DNA of 64,000 bases from Acanthaster planci (taxonomy: Eukaryota > Echinodermata > Asteroidea > Valvatida > Acanthasteridae). Where the stretch lies: NCBI RefSeq assembly GCF_001949145.1, contig NW_019091362.1, positions 7,783,586 to 7,847,585 on the forward strand. The letters run 5' to 3'. The position numbers and the translations under genes are program-made. Numbering within the stretch: the stretch's first letter is position 1; every line of letters starts with the position of its first letter. Positions 59,427 to 64,000 of the stretch are shown here, one piece after another. Under the pieces are notes generated by a model. The model had not been told where the DNA came from and ran no database searches. It was given only the letters and a program-made list of their open reading frames with translations.

Positions 59427-59589
59427 CAGTCAGTGAATGTATCTGACCTCTGGAGGCTTTACCCAACAAGGGAGAACTCAAAGTCAACAGTCTTCTGCCA
59501 TCTTATTTAAAAATAAAGACCTTAAAAAAAAGGAAATTGTACAAATCTGCAGAACAAATACACCTGTCTGATTGGCATGGATTCCGATA

Positions 59590-60535
59590 AAGAAATTGGC
59601 TTGAAACGACAAACAGATTTCCAATAAGCCACTTGGCAAATGTCTGCCAAGGAGACACCTCTGAAGAACAACCAGGATGCAGAGGTGGCCCGAACAATCA
59701 TGGGCTCTGATGTGAGATTGAGTCATCTTGTCTTGTCAAATCGGCCAGTCTTCATTTACAAAGATGATGGCTGAAACTGTCCAACGAGCTATGGTGTCCT
59801 TCGCCGCTGGATGAAAGGGTTTTGTGGATGTGATGAAAAGTCTGGAACCAGTCTCACGGCGACACTTGGTCCTCGTGAGATACCATTTAAAGATACGAAC
59901 CGGACACCATTTCTTGTCCAAGCTATCTGCCGAAAGAGAGGTTATGTCAGAGACAAAAATGTCCGGAGGCTGGCAGACAGGCGTCTGGTTCTTTGTCAGG
60001 AATTCGATGGCTGGGATAAGACGAACTCCATGCAGTTCCCAGCGTATGTGACCTTCAGCAGTTGACAGGGCATGCAGTTCACTGCCGCGTCTGGAGGTAA
60101 CGATCGCCAGGAGGAAAGCCAGCAACTGATGCTAAGATGGAGATCAGATACATCAGACAGCGGTTCGAAGGGGGGACTGGTGAGAACACGCAAGACGTTG
60201 CCAAGGTCCCAAGAAAGAACAAGGCATTTGACGTGAGAATGCTCGACAAACATTCCCCAAAGTAGAGGAAGATGGCAGTGTTAACAGAAATGGTTGATCC
60301 ATCATTGAACCCTGAATGAACAGCTGCCAGGACCGACCGGTAGTTGCGGATAGTAGCAGTCTGGAGGCCCGAATGAAAAAGATACATGAAAAAGTCCACA
60401 ACTGAGCTTACAGAAGCTTTGGTTGGAGAAACATCGTGGTCGTCACACCATCTAGCAAAATGTTGTATTCAACTGTTGTAAATTTTGCGTGTGGAGAGTC
60501 GTCGACCCCGTGCCACCATGGATGCAGCATCTGCA
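59590..60535 (-). pseudogene. DIRS tyrosine recombinase, inactivated
   Basis: The N-terminal core-binding part reads MVARGRRLSTRKIYNS, a stop, then IQHFARWCDDHDVSP and DFFMYLFHSGLQTATIRNYR (family: T(R/K)xxYxS...W(C)...DFLxxLFxxGLxxxTIRxYRSA). The catalytic part has LLAIVTSRRGSELHALS with the first catalytic Arg, later PHxASKDTIARW-like sequence (PFHPAAKDTIARWTV), then VRATSASWLFFRGVSLADIC. Where the family has the nucleophile Tyr (FSRFYRLD-like), this copy has CRFKPIS, so the tyrosine is lost. Frame changes occur near 60.1 kb and 59.7 kb. Confidence 0.8.
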
Positions 60536-60638
60536 GAAAGACCTGACGCTCTGAACCATCGTTGGACAACACGTCAACTGAAGATCGTTCGGCGCTGCAT
60601 GGAGGATTCCTGACCTGGGTTGACGAAGAATATCCTCC

Positions 60639-61720
60639 CTATGCGGAAGGACCAGTGGTCAACGAACCAGGAGCCTTGTGAGTCTCAGGAACCACAGTTG
60701 TTGAGGCCAGAACGGGACGATGAGGAGAATCCGGTATGGTTCTTGTTCTATCTTGGATAAGACTCGTGGAATGAGGGATATTGGAGGAATGACGTAATGC
60801 CAAAAGGCCGGACCAATTCACCAGAAGAGCATCCGTCGCCCAAGCTCGTGGGTGTGGAAACCTGGAGCAAAACGTCAGAAGATGGGTATTGTCGGCCGAT
60901 GCGAGAGGTTGACGTGGGGGCGCTCGATCTCTGCGAAGATTTGGGTGATCACGCTCGGATGTAGAGTCCACTCCGTAGGGTGGACAGCACTCCAAGAGAG
61001 AGTGATCCTGTGATTGATCGCCCACATGAAGATCTGCCATGTAAGGGCACCTAGCTGGGGGGAGCGAGTACCACCTTGGTGGTTTATGTACACTACCACT
61101 GTGGAGTTGTCGCTCTGGATTCGAATCCACAGACCCACTAAATGCAGCCTAGAAGTGACGAAGGCCGTTGAATACTGCCTGAAGTTCCAGCAGGTTGATG
61201 TGTTTGTTGTGGAAGGAAGAGTCCCAAACTCCGGATCCATGAAGTGGAGGCCCCCCATCCGAATAGCGACGCATCCGTTGTCATTGCAATGTTCGGCTTT
61301 GGAGGAACAAAGGTATGACCCGCTCGCTGATGGTCCACTACCAGAGGTGGTTGCAAACATCTGGTAGAAGAGGAACCAAGGTAGAAATCGGATCGCTCTT
61401 GGGCAATACCGAGACAGGAGATGTAGTTGAAGTGGCCGCATCCGCAGTCGACACCAAGGAACGAGGTCGACAAGGCTGGCCATAAATCCGAGAAGGCGGA
61501 GCCAGGCCAGCGTTGGAAGAGCATTGGAGCACAGGAACAAAAGGGCACATTGTTGCAGATTGAGGACGCATTCCGGTGACGGAGTCGCAACACCTTTGAG
61601 AAGATCGAGAGCTGCCCTCAGGTAGGTCAGCCATTGTGATGGATTGAGGGCAGCTTGTCATGAGAGAAGTACCAGAACTTGCTTCGTCAGGGCAGTGGCC
61701 GACGATCAACTAGTCGTCTA
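60639..61720 (-). pseudogene. DIRS reverse transcriptase C-terminus and RNase H, frameshifted
   Basis: Near 61.71 kb the RT catalytic box reads stop-LDD-stop-LIVG where Y(L)DDWLIV is expected, so both flanking aromatic codons (Tyr and Trp) have become stops while the two Asp remain. Further along are MTTDASLFGWGAS (RNase H), IQSDNSTVVVYINHQGGTRS, EWTLHPSVITQIFAEIERPH and DALLVNWSGLLAL with a RPVLAST(T)VVPET stretch like the LIAPxWPxQxWFPxLL motif after RNase H. These are hallmark DIRS/Ngaro phrases. At least two frame changes occur. Confidence 0.85.
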
Positions 61721-61721
61721 G

Positions 61722-61839
61722 TTATTGAGAAACAGGGACACCGCGCTGTCGTAAGTAGGTGAAGACTCTTGGTGATGTTGAGAGACCGAAAGGAAGGGCC
61801 CGAAACTGAAAGGTCCAGTCGCAGTACTCGAAGCGGAGG
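61722..61839 (-). pseudogene. DIRS reverse transcriptase middle part, left of the MITE
   Basis: The frame reads YLRFEYCDWTFQFRALPFGL, then STSPRVFTYL, corresponding to RT motif B of this class (family: (K)YLRF.W.G..YQFxxLPFGLSSAPRVFT). It continues in frame with the sequence on the other side of the MITE. Confidence 0.85.
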
Positions 61840-61841
61840 TA

Positions 61842-62476
61842 CAGTGGAACGGCGCTATACCAAACACTGCTATACTGAACATTCGGCTGTACCAAACATC
61901 GTCCTTCGCTCCCAATAATTTGTGCACAGAACCTACCGAACACTATTCAGGTGCCGTTTGTAATTCCCGAACATCAACATGATGAAACAGTCGTTTTTTT
62001 TGTGTCTGAAAGTGACAAGTGGCCATTATTTCCCCAAGGATTAGAAGGGAAAGCCACAAGTTGTCAAGTTGACACTGGTTTCATTTTGCAACTCAACATA
62101 ATAGGGTGCCGAAGAAAACCGCACATACGCGTACGGTGACATTGCACTAACAATACGATGTAGTCTAAAGATAGAGGGCGCCGCTGATACACAAATCAAC
62201 CGAGATTCGCCACAGCATGCATCAGAGATCAATCCTGAGCATTAGTTTCACGACTTTTAGGATAAACTTGATATCAATTTTTTTACTCAAGTTTAAATTA
62301 AAAACAAAAATAATTTACAGATACATTTCTAAAAACCTTAAACTTGAATGCAATGGCAAAACATCACGAAAACAGCGAGCCAAGGTATCACAAGAGGGTG
62401 CACGCTATACCGAACGACCGCTGTACCAAACATTTAGCATGGACCCTGTCTTGTTTGTTATAGCGGCGTTCTACTG
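61842..62476. mobile_element. TA-flanked MITE (635 bp) inserted in the DIRS reverse transcriptase
   Basis: The left end CAGTGGAACGGCGCTATACC and the reverse complement of the right end, CAGTAGAACGCCGCTATAAC, differ at three of 20 positions; both continue CAAACA or AAACA. TA is present at both borders (61840-61841, 62477-62478). CAGT(A/G)GAAC ends and TA duplications are typical of pogo/Tigger-type elements of the Tc1/mariner group. Internal phrases GCTGTACCAAACAT and GC(T/G)ATACC(A/G)AAC recur in both orientations. There is no transposase frame, so it is non-autonomous. Removing it and one TA rejoins the RT frame. Confidence 0.9.
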
Positions 62477-62478
62477 TA

Positions 62479-63015
62479 CTTGCAGTGTTGCTTGTGTATC
62501 GGGATATTAAGATACGCATCCCATAGATCTATCGAGGTGGCCCAGCACAGAACAGGTAGAAAGGGTAGGACCACGCTCAGAGTCTCCATTCAAAACCGCC
62601 TTGGCCCGATGAACTTGTTGAGCGGTTCCAGGTTGATTATTGGTCACCATTTTCCCGGGTCTTTTTTTGAGTACGAGGAAAAAGGACGAAAGGACGCCGG
62701 TGGATAGCTGGTTTGGATGCACTGGTGTGATGGCTCATTTGCGTAACAACGCTGCAATCTCCTTCTCCAGAGCCAGGCCTTTGAGTTTGTCGCATGGGGA
62801 GGAGTGAAGCGGAAGACCATCCCAGATGGCGGGGAGCTCGTGAATTCGAGGAAGTAGCGGTGAGCAATGGTGGAGAGGACCCAGCTATCCGTGGTGATTT
62901 CCCGCCAGAATCTGATGAAGTTGCCCAGGCGGCTGCCGACGGGTTCGGGACCGGCGGCTGCCAAAGGCAAACGGAAGTGGTCACCGACGTCGTGCCCTGA
63001 TGTAGGAGGACCCAA
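62479..63015 (-). pseudogene. DIRS reverse transcriptase N-terminal part, right of the MITE
   Basis: From right to left: VGSRLGNFIRFWREITTDSW, VLSTIAHRYFLEF, then KKxPGKW, a stop, PIINLEPLNKFI, RRF, a stop, MET and finally SIDLWDAYLNIPIHKQHCK. These match the DIRS RT start (GGRLxxF.xxW..ITxDxWVLxxI..GYxxxF), the KKxGDWRPIINLxPLN motif and the catalytic DLxDAYxHIPI motif A, whose first Asp is present. The stops at the W(R)PII and RRF(K)MET sites show decay by point mutation. Confidence 0.85.
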
Positions 63016-63143
63016 TGTAGGAAGAGCTCGCTGCGGGGTTGATGACAGTGTAGCCGCTCAGAGTGGACGGCTAAAGGGGTGAGTGAGCAGAAGATGCCCG
63101 TCTTCTCGGCTATGGTGGAGGCTGACGGTGTGGAGGTGCAGGT

Positions 63144-63788
63144 TTATGAAGTGAGATTTTCCTTAGCAGTCTCCATACATTTTACCTCCGACTCAAGGAC
63201 TTCGGTGAACTTCCCAGCAAAGAGACTGTCCCCCAGAAGGGGGAGGCCCATAAGCCTATTCTTGACGGACCCATAGGGAATATCCATGGCGTCCACCGCA
63301 TTGGATCTGCAGGTAGAAGTGGCCAGAATGGAAATGCCAGTGAACTGTTTGAAGATCGAATTAAGTCCCTCATCAAGGCCTCGTAAAGCTAAGGCCGCAA
63401 AGTCTGGAGAGACCAGAGAGTCATCTTCAAAGGCCTGGGCAATATACTCCGATAGAAGTAGAAGAAAAGCTGAACATCGGAGGCCAAAGCGGGATGCCAT
63501 ATCAATGTGACGGAGGGACAGGTCACCGGTAGCTTTGTCCTTATCCCGGAAAGTTTTCGCCTCGCCAGACTTAAACGAGATCTTGTCTCTGGCAGCGTCA
63601 GGAATATCTGGGGTTGACAGGAAGCGAGAGACATCCTCCCGAGGAAACCGGTAAAAAGATGAAGCTCTTGGTGGGAATGCGCGCCAGCGGTAGGTAGGAA
63701 TGCCGGGAACCTGCAGCATAACAGGAAGGGATGTCTCATTACTCCCAACAATAATGATCAAAGGTATTGATGCAGAAAATCTGCTCAA
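63144..63788 (-). pseudogene. DIRS gag-like ORF1 segment
   Basis: A 214-codon open frame includes DLSLRHIDMASRFGLRCSAF, LLLLSEYIAQAFEDDSLV, NSIFKQFTGISILATST and ending PYGSVKNRLMGLPLLGDSLF followed by AGKFTEVLESE. Helical ORF1 proteins of DIRS elements end with a phrase like R(R)xxLLxxPLFxGxVxEVL, which fits. It lies directly upstream (minus strand) of the RT part in a different frame. The N-terminus may extend past 63.79 kb into GC-rich sequence with poly-C runs, where no open frame is clear. Confidence 0.65.
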
Positions 63789-64000
63789 CCCAATGAATAG
63801 GTGTAGCCTTGGGGCCCGCCACCTCAGTCCCCCCCGGCCTGCTTGGCCCCGCCCCGGCCGCTGGTCACAGCGCTGGGAGTGGGCATAGAAGACGACGGCA
63901 GAAGACCAGCAGGCTTGGCTCGGTGGTGGGTAGGTGGGTGGTAGTCATCAGTGATCAAGGGCTTCATTACGGAATTGCACCCTCAGCCCGATCAATCCTG

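Larger units (their letters stand above)
59560..64000 (-). mobile_element. Degenerate DIRS-like tyrosine-recombinase retrotransposon (runs off the right edge)
   Basis: On the minus strand, from right to left, the order is gag-like region, reverse transcriptase, RNase H, then tyrosine recombinase, each recognisable but broken by stops and frameshifts. DIRS elements are retrotransposons that integrate with a tyrosine recombinase instead of a DDE integrase (established). The composition is less AT-rich than that of the neighbouring genes. A TA-flanked MITE has landed inside the RT. Split or inverted terminal repeats of DIRS type were not located. The left end lies between about 59.50 and 59.59 kb. 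Confidence 0.85.

Noticed and set aside
61718-61943. Frames crossing the MITE/RT junction
   Set aside because: Composite translation of two unrelated elements; only the part up to 61839 is RT-derived.
1-64000. CRISPR arrays, bacterial operons, prophage
   Set aside because: No regularly spaced short repeats with unique spacers and no dense coding; all evidence is for animal nuclear DNA.

Overview
The window is animal nuclear DNA, most likely from an invertebrate deuterostome (echinoderm or hemichordate). The reasons are: introns of 0.3 to 9 kb with GT-AG borders; recognisable metazoan signalling genes; AT-leaning composition with many short poly-G and poly-C runs; very frequent TACATGTA palindromes; and a mix of DIRS-like, LINE, tRNA-derived SINE and MITE-type elements. 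The species call is inference. Nothing bacterial is present (no operons, CRISPR or insertion sequences), and most short open frames are chance.

Region 1 (1 to about 16.0 kb, + strand) is the 3' part of a D-type cyclin gene: three coding segments (1-34, 3987-4117, 12864-13097), two large introns and a long AT-rich 3' UTR that contains an inverted-repeat element. The gene's 5' end lies left of the window. Region 2 (about 16.0-46.6 kb) has no gene I can prove. It holds a modest promoter-like CG-containing patch near 17.1-17.6 kb, several MITE-like inverted repeats, a damaged minus-strand coding relic (24.4-25.5 kb), a duplicated A/C-rich block (27.0-27.7 kb), and a complex tandem array with TGACGTCA palindromes (33.6-35.0 kb). 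Since the first coding exon of the next gene starts behind a splice acceptor, part of region 2 is probably its 5' UTR intron and upstream DNA.

Region 3 (46.6-52.5 kb, + strand) is a complete coding sequence for FRS2/FRS3, the membrane-anchored docking protein of FGF receptors: four coding exons, 548 residues, an N-terminal myristoylation signal, a PTB domain and a tyrosine-motif tail. Cyclin D followed head-to-tail by FRS matches the order I recall for CCND3 and FRS3 at human 6p21.1, so this looks like an ancient linkage. Biologically, FRS2 relays FGF signals to RAS-MAPK, which induces cyclin D.

Region 4 (53.4-64.0 kb) is repeat-rich: a tRNA-Ser-like SINE in inverted-dimer form, one arm of the TTAA fold-back family seen at 44 kb, a diverged satellite of about 165 bp per unit interrupted by a LINE 3' fragment, a partial and probably decayed minus-strand CIR1-like gene, and a broken DIRS-like tyrosine-recombinase retrotransposon (minus strand, running off the right edge). 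The reverse transcriptase of the latter is split by a 635-bp TA-flanked MITE. I found no convincing new multigene system. The most useful observations are the CCND-FRS linkage, the fold-back and SINE-dimer elements, and the nested transposon history.
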